A stretch of 17,643 nucleotides of DNA from JBBSUQ01 sp964389755 (lineage in GTDB: Bacteria > Bacteroidota > Bacteroidia > Flavobacteriales_D > Crocinitomicaceae). The stretch lies in contig CAYMEW010000052.1 in NCBI GenBank assembly GCA_964389755.1, positions 1 to 17,643 on the forward strand, written 5' to 3'. Made by a program: the position numbers and the translations under genes. The notes beneath the pieces were generated by a model that did not search any database, was not told the origin of the DNA, and saw only the letters and a list, made by a program, of their open reading frames with translations. Positions 6,913 through 14,125 of this stretch are shown piece after piece (positions within the stretch are counted from its first letter, which is position 1; each line of letters starts with the position of its first letter).

Positions 6913-7645
6913 TGATATTTACAGTAAGAAATACGCGCGCAAGTTCCGCTCCGGGTTTCTTATTGTAACGAACCTGGGTTTTCACAGCGGCGATCACCTG
7001 GTTAATAATTCGCTGATCAACTGTGGTGGTAAGCGAAGCAATGTTTTTAGCGTCCACGACCACCCCGTCTTCGTTAATGGTGAGTCGCAGGTGGATTTCG
7101 TGGTTCTCGCTGGAACTGATATCGTCCACTTTCGGATCGTTCAGGCGTTTTCGTTCGGTGCCCGGCCCGTTGCCGTCTTCACTGCCGCCTCCGGTTCCTG
7201 CCTGTGTTTTATCCTTTCCGAATTTACCTGAGCCACCGCCTTCTGAACTTTGTCCGCCACTACCGAAGTAATTCGGCGCTTCCTGGGTGGTTGTACGCGG
7301 ATTGTTGGTTGTCTGGTTGTTTTTCGTACTGCTCTGGCCGGTCACGCTGCTGGTCTTGGAATCTTTCGGCGTCGTTACCACGTGTTCGGTTTGTGGCTTC
7401 GGCTTTGGGTCGACCGGTGCGTCGCTCGGCGTGCCCGCACCAGCGGAACCACCTTCGATTTTCAGATTTTTGATCTCAGTGGTCTTCAAATCCATGACAG
7501 CCGGCTGTACAAAAGGTTTGGGCGGAGGATCGGCAACGGTGTATTTCATCAGGTACAGCGCAATTCCGCCGATCAGCAAAAACAGGATTGCTGCGGTAAG
7601 ACCGATTCGCTGGTCTTTGATATTTACTATCGGAATTGTTGCCAT
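6902..7645 (-). CDS. TonB-like energy transducer
   Basis: This 247-residue protein has one N-terminal membrane segment (~13-34), a proline-rich start of the periplasmic part (DPPPKPFVQP), and a long low-complexity Gly/Ser/Thr/Asn linker (~60-170). The C-terminal domain of about 65 residues (EIHLRLTINEDGVVVDAKN to FLTVNINAN) has the strand pattern of a TonB C-terminal domain, though divergent. With ExbB and ExbD directly upstream it should form the complex that passes inner-membrane proton-motive force to outer-membrane TonB-dependent transporters. The linker would span the periplasm. No symbol is given because the C-terminal similarity is weak and flavobacteria carry several paralogues. It is 18 bases after exbD. 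Confidence 0.8.
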   Translation of the reverse strand: MATIPIVNIKDQRIGLTAAILFLLIGGIALYLMKYTVADPPPKPFVQPAVMDLKTTEIKNLKIEGGSAGAGTPSDAPVDPKPKPQTEHVVTTPKDSKTSSVTGQSSTKNNQTTNNPRTTTQEAPNYFGSGGQSSEGGGSGKFGKDKTQAGTGGGSEDGNGPGTERKRLNDPKVDDISSSENHEIHLRLTINEDGVVVDAKNIASLTTTVDQRIINQVIAAVKTQVRYNKKPGAELARVFLTVNINAN

Positions 7646-7663
7646 AACGATTTGTTTGTGTGC

Positions 7664-8071
7664 TTATTCTTCGTATGCGATCACCGGATCCCAGGCATTT
7701 GCCTGAGCAAGTGCCATGGCCTGAAATACGGCCTCATACCTTGCATTACGATGGCCGGCTATTTTTAGTTTCGTATCCTGAGAATTTATTACAGCCTGTT
7801 GTACCAGAGGTTTAATTTCTTCAAGCGACATCGGGTGCTGAAGGTCGCCTCCGGGCGTTACGACGTACTGATTATCTTCCGTTACGAGAATGGTCGGGAT
7901 CACATCCGGGTTTTTAGTCAGATTTTCTTCTGTTTTCGGAAGATCGAGCGGTGTGTTCGAGTCGGAGAGCAAACTCATGATAATGAAAAAGATCAGCAGC
8001 AGAAATACGAGGTCGGTCATGGAAGCCATGCCGCCTTCTACCTTTACTTTATTTTTTGAACTGAGATCCAT
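7664..8071 (-). CDS. exbD: ExbD/TolR-type biopolymer transport protein
   Basis: This is a 135-residue protein with a short cytoplasmic N-terminus, one membrane helix (~19-36, MTDLVFLLLIFFIIMSLL) and a periplasmic domain. Asp20 at the start of the helix corresponds to the proton-carrying aspartate essential in ExbD/TolR/MotB-type stators. The periplasmic part (LVTEDNQYVV, then KPLVQQAVINSQDTKLKIAG) matches the family fold, and AGHRNARYEAVFQAMALAQ is the typical end. It pairs with ExbB, six bases upstream, to form the proton channel driving the TonB-like protein encoded next. ExbD and TolR cannot be separated with certainty by sequence alone; the TonB-like neighbour favours ExbD. Confidence 0.9.
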   Translation of the reverse strand: MDLSSKNKVKVEGGMASMTDLVFLLLIFFIIMSLLSDSNTPLDLPKTEENLTKNPDVIPTILVTEDNQYVVTPGGDLQHPMSLEEIKPLVQQAVINSQDTKLKIAGHRNARYEAVFQAMALAQANAWDPVIAYEE

Positions 8072-8077
8072 ACGCTA

Positions 8078-8773
8078 TTATTTTCCGGGTTGATTCAGCA
8101 GATCCATGAATTCGAGTGCTGTATTCTCCATTTTGTAAACGACTTTGCCGATCTGGCCCACGAGGTAATTGTAAGCCATGTAGGAGATAATTCCGACGAT
8201 GAGTCCGGCCACGGTCGTAACCATAGCTGTCATGATACCCGGCGCAATCACTTTGATGTCGAGCGATGCGGCCTGTTCGAGGTCGATGAATACGATCACC
8301 ATCCCGACCGTTGTTCCGAGGAACCCGATCATCGGTGCGGCACCGGCAGCGGTTGCGAGAAAACTCAGGCGTTGTTCCAGGCGCAGAACTTCGAGCTTAC
8401 CGGTGTTTTCAATGGAAGCCGAAATACTCTCGATCGGTTTTCCGAGGCGGGCAATTCCCTTCTCGAGCATGCGTGCGGAAGGAGAAGATGAGCGGCTGCA
8501 GTAATCGCGAGCCGCATCAATTTTTCCATCCATGAGGTATTCTTTGATCTTTACCAGGAAATCACCTTCTTCGCGACTCGCTTTACGCAACGCAAGGAGG
8601 CGTTCCACGAATACGAACACGGCGTAACCGAGCATCAGCGTCAGTACGATGTTGATGAAAAGTCCGAAGAATGAATCGCTGGAACGCTCAATGATGCTCC
8701 ATACCGGAACGTCTTTCGTTCCCATTTTTTCACCTTCTTCTGTGACTACCTGTAATAAAAAAGAATAGCTCAT
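8078..8773 (-). CDS. exbB: MotA/TolQ/ExbB proton channel family protein
   Basis: The 231 residues contain three membrane segments (~36-60, ~137-163, ~174-203) in the ExbB/TolQ arrangement, with a long cytoplasmic stretch between the first and second. The signature APMIGFLGTTVGMVIVF (146-162) and APGIMTAMVTTVAGLIVGI (177-195) line the proton path shared with ExbD's membrane helix. A second ATG at residue 17 is a possible alternative start, but residues 1-16 (MSYSFLLQVV) look plausible as a short periplasmic end, so the longer form is kept. The gene lies 33 bases downstream of nhaD and six bases upstream of exbD. Confidence 0.92.
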   Translation of the reverse strand: MSYSFLLQVVTEEGEKMGTKDVPVWSIIERSSDSFFGLFINIVLTLMLGYAVFVFVERLLALRKASREEGDFLVKIKEYLMDGKIDAARDYCSRSSSPSARMLEKGIARLGKPIESISASIENTGKLEVLRLEQRLSFLATAAGAAPMIGFLGTTVGMVIVFIDLEQAASLDIKVIAPGIMTAMVTTVAGLIVGIISYMAYNYLVGQIGKVVYKMENTALEFMDLLNQPGK

Positions 8774-8806
8774 AACCTGTTAAACGTTAATTGTGTAATA
8801 CTTATT

Positions 8807-10159
8807 TTATCCCTGCAACAGGATGACCCCGATACCTACGAGATATCCTAACAATGCGAGCAGTGAAATGTTTTTTACATACCAAAAGAACGAAATTTTT
8901 TCCATTCCCATCGCAACCACTCCGGCAGCGGATCCGATAATGAGCATACTTCCCCCGGTTCCTGCTGCGTAGGCGATGAAATGCCATACTTCAGCGTTCA
9001 TCGGGTCGGGGAACATTCCCATGGAAGCAGCTACGAGCGGTACGTTATCGATGATCGCAGAACCGACTCCGAGTAAAGAAACAAACAGTTCCTCCGGGAT
9101 CTGGCTGTTGACCTGCTGACCGAAGGTGTAGATGAGTCCGAGTGATTCAAGTGCCGCCACAGTCATCAAAATACCGAGGAAGAACAGGATACTGGGCATT
9201 TCGATCTTTGAAAGTGCGCGCAGTGTCGGCCCGTGTGTGTGCCCTTTGTCTTCTACCGCCGTCAGTGAAAATGCGCGGTTACTGATAAATTCAGCCACTA
9301 GTGCCACGACGCCGAGTGAAAGCATCATCCCAACATATGGAGGCAGGTGCGTAATTGTTTTGAATACCGGTACGAATACGATCATCGTCAGTCCCAGAGC
9401 AAGCATCGGCGCGCCATATTTGTTCTCGGCTTCCGTGTCCGGGTGTTCCGGAATATTTCCTTTGAATACCGGAAGGAACGAAGCAATAATTGTCGGTACG
9501 GCCATGCAGAGGAATGACGGCAGTAATAATTTGTAAATAAGGTGTTCGGAAGTCACTTTGTTAGCCATCCATAGCATCGTTGTGGTCACGTCACCGATCG
9601 GGGACCAGGCACCACCGGCATTTGCCGCAATAATGATCATACCGGCATACCACATTCGTAACTGGTTGTCATGGATGAGTTTACGCAGAATGGTGATGAG
9701 CACGATCGTTGCGGTCAGGTTATCAATGATTGCAGAAAGGAGGAACCCGAGAGCGCACACGATCCAGAGCAGGGTAGACTTTTTATTGGTCTTGATAAAG
9801 CGTTTGAAGGTCTGGAAACCGTTAAAGTGATCCATGATCTCCACGATGGTCATTGCCCCGACGAGGAAAATAAGGATCTCACAGGTTTTCCCGAAATGGT
9901 GCAGTAAAGTTCCTTCAAAGAACTCCATTTTGGAAGGTGCTCCGTGAGCGGCTTCGTGCGGCAGGGAGGCAAAGCCCTGTACGAGCGCATGTTCATCGGA
10001 ATTGAACCACTGTGTGAAATTGTCGAGCCCAAATGCAATTCCCGCCCAGGCGAGGGCCATCATGATGAGTGCGGGGATGAGTTTGTCGATCTTGATGTTG
10101 TGTTCCAGCGTGATCGCCAGGTATCCGAGTACAAATACGGATACGATAAAAATTTCCAT
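8807..10159 (-). CDS. nhaD: NhaD-family Na+/H+ antiporter
   Basis: This 450-residue inner-membrane protein of the ion-transporter superfamily has about 12 hydrophobic segments. Two equivalent motifs show the inverted-repeat architecture: SAIIDNLTAT (142-151) and SAIIDNVPLV (367-376), each with an Asp-Asn pair, and each followed by a Gly-rich segment, NAGGAWSPIGDVTTTMLW (180-197) and GTGGSMLIIGSAAGV (400-414). These residues are expected to form the cation site. Members exchange Na+ or Li+ for H+, supporting pH and sodium homeostasis. A His-rich loop (about 58-73) precedes the third segment. It sits 18 bases after glutamate dehydrogenase and 33 before exbB. The specific ion is inferred from the family. 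Confidence 0.9.
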   Translation of the reverse strand: MEIFIVSVFVLGYLAITLEHNIKIDKLIPALIMMALAWAGIAFGLDNFTQWFNSDEHALVQGFASLPHEAAHGAPSKMEFFEGTLLHHFGKTCEILIFLVGAMTIVEIMDHFNGFQTFKRFIKTNKKSTLLWIVCALGFLLSAIIDNLTATIVLITILRKLIHDNQLRMWYAGMIIIAANAGGAWSPIGDVTTTMLWMANKVTSEHLIYKLLLPSFLCMAVPTIIASFLPVFKGNIPEHPDTEAENKYGAPMLALGLTMIVFVPVFKTITHLPPYVGMMLSLGVVALVAEFISNRAFSLTAVEDKGHTHGPTLRALSKIEMPSILFFLGILMTVAALESLGLIYTFGQQVNSQIPEELFVSLLGVGSAIIDNVPLVAASMGMFPDPMNAEVWHFIAYAAGTGGSMLIIGSAAGVVAMGMEKISFFWYVKNISLLALLGYLVGIGVILLQG

Positions 10160-10177
10160 AATCGCAGAGTTTAAAGT

Positions 10178-11407
10178 TTACACAAGTTGTTTTAAAGCAA
10201 TTTCAAAAGCAGTCTTCGCGAGCTTTTTCGGCTGACTGTTTTTTTCGTATGTCTTTTTCAGTGCATTGTATATTGTTCCGCTTGTATCGGAAAAAATACC
10301 TTCGTCAGTGATCTCCGGGAGATCGTTGCTCATGAGGTACGCAAAAACGCGTGCCATGCCACAATTGGAGATGAAATCGGGGATGAGTGCCACACGATTG
10401 TCCGCGCTTTCTGCGATCGGTCCGAAAAAGATCTGCGGATCGGCAAAAGGCACATTTGCCCCTGCTGAAATAACGCTGACTCCTGAGTTGATCATGCGAT
10501 CCAGTTGATCCTGTGAGATCAGCCTGGAAGCGGCGCACGGAATGAATACATCGGCGGGAATGTCCCAGATGCGGGCATTGACTTCATCGAAAGACAGCAT
10601 GTCCGGCGCGTTCAGTTCGTTGCCCTTTTTGGTCAGGAATAATTTTTTGATATCTTCGAATGAAAATCCTTCTTCTTTGATCAGTCCGCCCACACGATCG
10701 ATGATACCAACGATCACCGCTCCTTCTTTGGCGAGGTAGTAAGCGCCGGCCGAACCGACATTTCCCCAGCCCTGTACAATGACGCGCTTTCCTTTGAGAT
10801 CGCCGCCGTATATTGAATAAAAATGCTTGATGGATTCGGAAACGCCGTAACCGGTGATCATATCTGCCACTACGTATTTGCGTTGCACATCCGGTGAGAA
10901 CTGCGGATCTTCGAGTACTTTGAGAACGCCCTGGCGAAGTTGCCCGATGCGGTTGATCTTCTGCGCTTCACGCGGCTGGAAGTGCCCGTTAAAAACGCCT
11001 TCCTGCGGGTGCCATACACCACAGTCTTCAGTGATCGGGATCACTTCGTGAATCTCATCGACGTTGAGGTCGCCACCGGTTCCGTAGTAATGTTTCAAAA
11101 GGGGAGTAACAGCTGCAAACCAGCGATTCAAAACCTGTTCTTTGCGTGGATCTTTCGGGTCGAAGTTGATCCCCGATTTAGCTCCTCCGATCGCAGGTCC
11201 GGCTACCGTAAATTTCACTTCCATGGTCTTGGCCAGTGATTCGACTTCGCGTTTGTCGAGCCCCGGACGCATACGCGTTCCACCGCCGGCTGCACCTCCG
11301 CGGAGTGAATTAATGACTACCCAGCCTTCTGCTTCGGTTTCGGAATCTTTCCATTCAAATACGATCTCAGGTCTTTTGTTCTCGAACTTTTCAAGCAGTT
11401 CTTTCAT
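10178..11407 (-). CDS. Glu/Leu/Phe/Val dehydrogenase (probable glutamate dehydrogenase)
   Basis: This 409-residue enzyme performs reversible NAD(P)-linked oxidative deamination of an amino acid, most likely glutamate to 2-oxoglutarate. GGAAGGGTRMRP (37-48) and the substrate lysine in TMEVKFTVAG (K65) are followed by GPAIGGAKSGI (70-80) with catalytic Lys77. GGDLNVDE (111-118) carries the conserved Asp113. The nucleotide-binding fingerprint is GWGNVGSAGAYYL (213-225). Two features, GGAKSGI instead of the usual GGAKGGI and the GGGTRM motif, give it a branch-specific look, and amino-acid preference is not proven. It is the first gene of a six-gene minus-strand row with a promoter-like box about 37 bases upstream. 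Confidence 0.9.
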   Translation of the reverse strand: MKELLEKFENKRPEIVFEWKDSETEAEGWVVINSLRGGAAGGGTRMRPGLDKREVESLAKTMEVKFTVAGPAIGGAKSGINFDPKDPRKEQVLNRWFAAVTPLLKHYYGTGGDLNVDEIHEVIPITEDCGVWHPQEGVFNGHFQPREAQKINRIGQLRQGVLKVLEDPQFSPDVQRKYVVADMITGYGVSESIKHFYSIYGGDLKGKRVIVQGWGNVGSAGAYYLAKEGAVIVGIIDRVGGLIKEEGFSFEDIKKLFLTKKGNELNAPDMLSFDEVNARIWDIPADVFIPCAASRLISQDQLDRMINSGVSVISAGANVPFADPQIFFGPIAESADNRVALIPDFISNCGMARVFAYLMSNDLPEITDEGIFSDTSGTIYNALKKTYEKNSQPKKLAKTAFEIALKQLV

Positions 11408-11443
11408 TTCCTAGTTTTTTTACGTGTTACTTACCTAAGGGAG

Positions 11444-11451
11444 CAAAGTTA
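11444..11451 (-). promoter_or_regulatory. Candidate -7 box of the glutamate dehydrogenase row
   Basis: The minus strand reads TAACTTTG, a perfect match to TAnnTTTG, 36 bases before the ATG at 11407. No TTG is found 17-23 bases upstream, so the promoter may be weak, activator-dependent or a chance match. It lies between the anmK stop and the dehydrogenase start. Confidence 0.55.
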
Positions 11452-11493
11452 ATAAAGTATTTGAACGGGTGCTTTGTCGCTTCTAATTTTGTT

Positions 11494-12558
11494 TCAGGGC
11501 AGGTAAAAGGCGCCATTCACCAGGTCTTTGGAAGCTCCGGTAACCGATGCGAGCGAGTTCGATTTTCCTTCCAGATAGCGAAAACCGAGGAAGGCGAAGA
11601 TCACAGCTTCCTTAAAATCAATGAGCTGCCTGTCAGGTAAGCGGATCTCTCCGTCATAATAGTGTGCGATCCGTTCAACCAGGAACGAATTATGCGCCCC
11701 GCCTCCGGTAATCATCACCGATTCGAGAGCATGACGGTTGAGTATCTCTGATATTTGAATGGCAATGTGCTCGGTAATCGTGCGCAGGTTATTTTCAATG
11801 TCGCGGTCGAATTTCACAAGCGGATAAAAATGTTCTTCGAGCCATTCCGTGCCAAGTGATTTGTGCCCTTCCTGTGCGTAGAAGTCCAGGTTGTTGAGCA
11901 GGTCCAGGAGGAAGAAATTGATTGATCCCTGGCGCGCCGTTTCACCGTTTTTGTCGTAACTCAGGCCTTTGAATCGTGCGAGCTTGTTCAACGGCAGGTT
12001 GCCCGGGCAAATGTCGAACGCGCGCACTTTTTCTCCCTCTGAAAAGCTGATGTTGCAAAAGCCGCCGATATTCAAAAAAGCAGCGGCGCTTTCTTTAAAA
12101 AGCAACTGGTCTCCGATAGGTACGAGCGGAGCTCCCTGACCGCCCGCGAGCACATCTTTCGTGCGAAAATCGCAAATGACGGGCAATCCGCTGAAGTATG
12201 CGAGGCTTTGCCCGGATCCGGCCTGGAAGGTAATTGCGTTCTGGGGCTGATGAAACACCGTATGTCCGTGAGAAGCAATGGCCCGGATGTTTTCAATCGG
12301 GAGCTTGTGTTTTTTCAGGAAATCCAGTACCGATGTCGCCATAAACTTCCCGTATTCGAGATCGAACTGTACCAACTGATAGCCTGAGGCAGTAGTAAGT
12401 GTTAACAATTGCGATGCAAGTGGTTCCGGATATGGAACGGTACCCGCAGCATCTATATGGAAACGGTAACGATCGTTTTCACCCGTGATCGTGACGCAGG
12501 CAATATCAAGGCCATCCATGGAAGTTCCGGACATCAGTCCGATAATCGTGTGCTCCAT
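11494..12558 (-). CDS. anmK: Anhydro-N-acetylmuramic acid kinase
   Basis: The enzyme phosphorylates 1,6-anhydro-MurNAc from peptidoglycan turnover to MurNAc-6-phosphate with ring opening, in the cytoplasm. The 354 residues begin MEHTIIGLMSGTSMDGLD, the family signature. SHGHTVFHQP (97-106), DFRTKDVLAGGQGAPLVP (130-147), NIGGFCNIS (163-171) and GGGAHN (285-290) follow the kinase order. The ATG at 12558 is chosen because the in-frame extension to 12765 adds 69 residues of unrelated sequence and would overlap the divergent acyl-CoA dehydrogenase gene. Where the family often has DTGPGN this protein has DICPGN (182-187), a mild deviation. It recycles cell-wall sugar and thus shares a pathway area with murF nearby. 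Confidence 0.94.
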   Translation of the reverse strand: MEHTIIGLMSGTSMDGLDIACVTITGENDRYRFHIDAAGTVPYPEPLASQLLTLTTASGYQLVQFDLEYGKFMATSVLDFLKKHKLPIENIRAIASHGHTVFHQPQNAITFQAGSGQSLAYFSGLPVICDFRTKDVLAGGQGAPLVPIGDQLLFKESAAAFLNIGGFCNISFSEGEKVRAFDICPGNLPLNKLARFKGLSYDKNGETARQGSINFFLLDLLNNLDFYAQEGHKSLGTEWLEEHFYPLVKFDRDIENNLRTITEHIAIQISEILNRHALESVMITGGGAHNSFLVERIAHYYDGEIRLPDRQLIDFKEAVIFAFLGFRYLEGKSNSLASVTGASKDLVNGAFYLP

Positions 12559-12590
12559 ACTTTTTAAGGCGAAAAATAAAATTATATACT

Positions 12591-12598
12591 TAAATTTG
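12591..12598 (+). promoter_or_regulatory. -7 box for the acyl-CoA dehydrogenase gene
   Basis: TAAATTTG on the plus strand matches TAnnTTTG perfectly and lies 35 bases before the ATG at 12634. No TTG sits at the expected -33 distance; the region there is TTTTTAAGG. Confidence 0.6.
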
Positions 12599-12612
12599 CA
12601 ACCATCATATTT

Positions 12613-12620
12613 CAAATATA
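12613..12620 (-). promoter_or_regulatory. -7 box for anmK
   Basis: The minus strand reads TATATTTG, a perfect match to TAnnTTTG, 54 bases before the anmK ATG. Its upstream half would extend into the first codons of the divergent acyl-CoA dehydrogenase gene; no clear -33 TTG is present. Confidence 0.55.
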
Positions 12621-12633
12621 AAGAGAAAAGTAC

Positions 12634-13776
12634 ATGAACTTTGAACTGACTGAAGAACAATTGGCTGTGAAGGAAGCAGCGCGTGATTTTGCACAAAATG
12701 TGCTCAAAAAAGGAGTCATTGCGCGCGATAACGAACAACGTTTCCCGGCAGATGAGATCAAGCAATTAGGTGAACTGGGCTTTATGGGGATGATGGTGGA
12801 TCCGAAATACGGCGGAAGCGGTATGGATACCATGTCTTATGTACTGGCCATGGAAGAAATCTCAAAAGTAGATGCTTCAGTATCGGTTTGTATGTCCGTA
12901 AATAACTCACTCGTATGCTGGGGACTCGAAAAATTCGGTACCGAGGAACAAAAACAAAAATACCTCGTCCCGCTTGCCAAAGGTGAAAAGATCGGTGCTT
13001 TCTGTCTTTCCGAACCGGAAGCAGGATCCGATGCAACGTCGCAGCGCACCACGGCAATCGACAAAGGGGATCACTACCTGCTCAACGGTACGAAGAACTG
13101 GATTACCAATGGTTCCTCCGCTTCTATTTACCTGGTTATCGCACAAACAAATGTGGAAGCAGGACATCACGGGATCAATGCGTTCATCGTGGAACGCGGA
13201 ATGGAAGGTTTCGTAGTGGGAGCGAAGGAAGATAAAATGGGAATCCGCGGAAGTGATACTCATACATTGCTTTTCAACGATGTGAAAGTACCGAAGGAAA
13301 ACCGCATCGGGGAAGACGGTTTCGGCTTTAAGTTTGCCATGAAAACGCTTTCCGGCGGACGTATCGGGATTGCTTCACAGGCTTTGGGAATTGCCGCCGG
13401 AGCATTTGAACTCGCAACGAATTATTCAAAAGAGCGCAAGGCCTTCGGTAAAGAGATCTATAAACACCAGGCAATCGCGTTTAAACTGGCAGACATGGGG
13501 ACGGAGATCGAAGCTGCTCGCCTGCTGGTCTATCGTGCAGCAGCAGATAAAGATGCCGGACGCAATTACGATCAGTCAGGAGCCATGGCGAAACTGTATG
13601 CTTCCAAGGTAGCTATGGAGCAAACAGTGGAAGCGGTTCAGATCCACGGAGGTTACGGTTTCGTAAAAGAATACCATGTGGAACGCCTGATGCGTGATGC
13701 GAAGATCACCCAGATCTATGAAGGAACTTCAGAGGTTCAGAAGATCGTGATCTCACGAAATATTCTGAAAGACTAA
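12634..13776 (+). CDS. Short/branched-chain-type acyl-CoA dehydrogenase
   Basis: This flavoprotein of 380 residues introduces the alpha,beta double bond in acyl-CoA and passes electrons to electron-transfer flavoprotein. The N-terminal helical domain (MNFELTEEQLAVKEAARDFA) is followed by the FAD/substrate signature CLSEPEAGSDA (124-134) and WITNG (156-160). The C-terminal domain contains ERKAFGKEI (267-275), QIHGGYGF (336-343) and IYEGTSEVQ (361-369). Glu363 in IYEGT is at the position of the catalytic base of butyryl- and short-chain enzymes, which argues against the isovaleryl and long-chain types that place it elsewhere. The exact chain length is not determined by sequence. It is a single-gene unit ending in a strong terminator. 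Confidence 0.93.
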   Translation: MNFELTEEQLAVKEAARDFAQNVLKKGVIARDNEQRFPADEIKQLGELGFMGMMVDPKYGGSGMDTMSYVLAMEEISKVDASVSVCMSVNNSLVCWGLEKFGTEEQKQKYLVPLAKGEKIGAFCLSEPEAGSDATSQRTTAIDKGDHYLLNGTKNWITNGSSASIYLVIAQTNVEAGHHGINAFIVERGMEGFVVGAKEDKMGIRGSDTHTLLFNDVKVPKENRIGEDGFGFKFAMKTLSGGRIGIASQALGIAAGAFELATNYSKERKAFGKEIYKHQAIAFKLADMGTEIEAARLLVYRAAADKDAGRNYDQSGAMAKLYASKVAMEQTVEAVQIHGGYGFVKEYHVERLMRDAKITQIYEGTSEVQKIVISRNILKD

Positions 13777-13798
13777 AATTCGTATTTAATAATAGCGG

Positions 13799-13830
13799 AA
13801 TCCTCTTGCGTTTGCAGGGGGATTTTTTTT
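13799..13830 (+). terminator. Terminator of the acyl-CoA dehydrogenase gene
   Basis: AATCCTCTTGC pairs with GCAGGGGGATT over 11 positions (two or three G-T pairs) around a GTTT loop and is followed by a run of T to 13830. It starts 22 bases after the stop codon. Confidence 0.9.
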
Positions 13831-13951
13831 GTACAGAAGGTTCGTGTTGCGCTTCTTTAAAGAGGCAAGTGGGTAGTCTGCTTTCCGGATTTTTGAAACA
13901 AGAACACGGTTTTCGACAACTAAAAATGAGTTCCGGGGAACACGAGTTACT

Positions 13952-14074
13952 CTAAAATCGGGCCGCATGATGTGCGTTTTTGCAGGAGATACTGCAGTAG
14001 ATTTTGTCGGAGCGACCGATAACCGTCGTTCCGCAAGTCGGGCAGCTATGTCCCGGTGTTTGCTTAGAGTTCAT
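13952..14074 (-). CDS. 40-residue zinc-ribbon micro-ORF
   Basis: A minus-strand ATG at 14074 opens a 40-codon frame with CPTC (Cys11, Cys14), the link GTTVIGRSDKIY, and CSISC (Cys27, Cys31), then KNAHHAARF and a stop. The spacing CxxC-x12-CxxxC with GRSDK between resembles short zinc-ribbon proteins common in this phylum (GRADKKFCS-type). Those I know are longer, so this may be a truncated copy. Skipping one base in the TTTT run just before the stop would fuse it to a basic 55-codon open frame to 13786, but that extension shows no family match I recognise and runs over the terminator of the next gene. It is 51 bases after murF. A real small gene or a decayed one are both possible. Confidence 0.5.
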   Translation of the reverse strand: MNSKQTPGHSCPTCGTTVIGRSDKIYCSISCKNAHHAARF

Positions 14075-14086
14075 TGTAAAAGTAGA

Positions 14087-14111
14087 ATTGATTTACCTGA
14101 AGGTAAACAAT
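14087..14111. promoter_or_regulatory. Hairpin between murF and the zinc-ribbon micro-ORF
   Basis: TTTACC and GGTAAA pair around TGAA, extended by ATTG/CAAT past a one-base bulge. On the minus strand it lies 15 bases after the murF stop and 12 before the micro-ORF ATG. On the plus strand nine T follow six bases later. It could be a weak murF terminator or an operator; no proof of either. Confidence 0.4.
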
Positions 14112-14125
14112 CTCATCCTTTTTTT

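Noticed and set aside
7250..7768. 172-codon plus-strand frame antisense to the TonB-like gene
   Set aside because: Shadow of a well-supported minus-strand gene; low-complexity linker DNA keeps the opposite frame open.
12559..12765. N-terminal extension of anmK by 69 residues
   Set aside because: The kinase signature starts at the inner ATG (12558); the extension has no family similarity and overlaps the coding start of the divergent acyl-CoA dehydrogenase gene.
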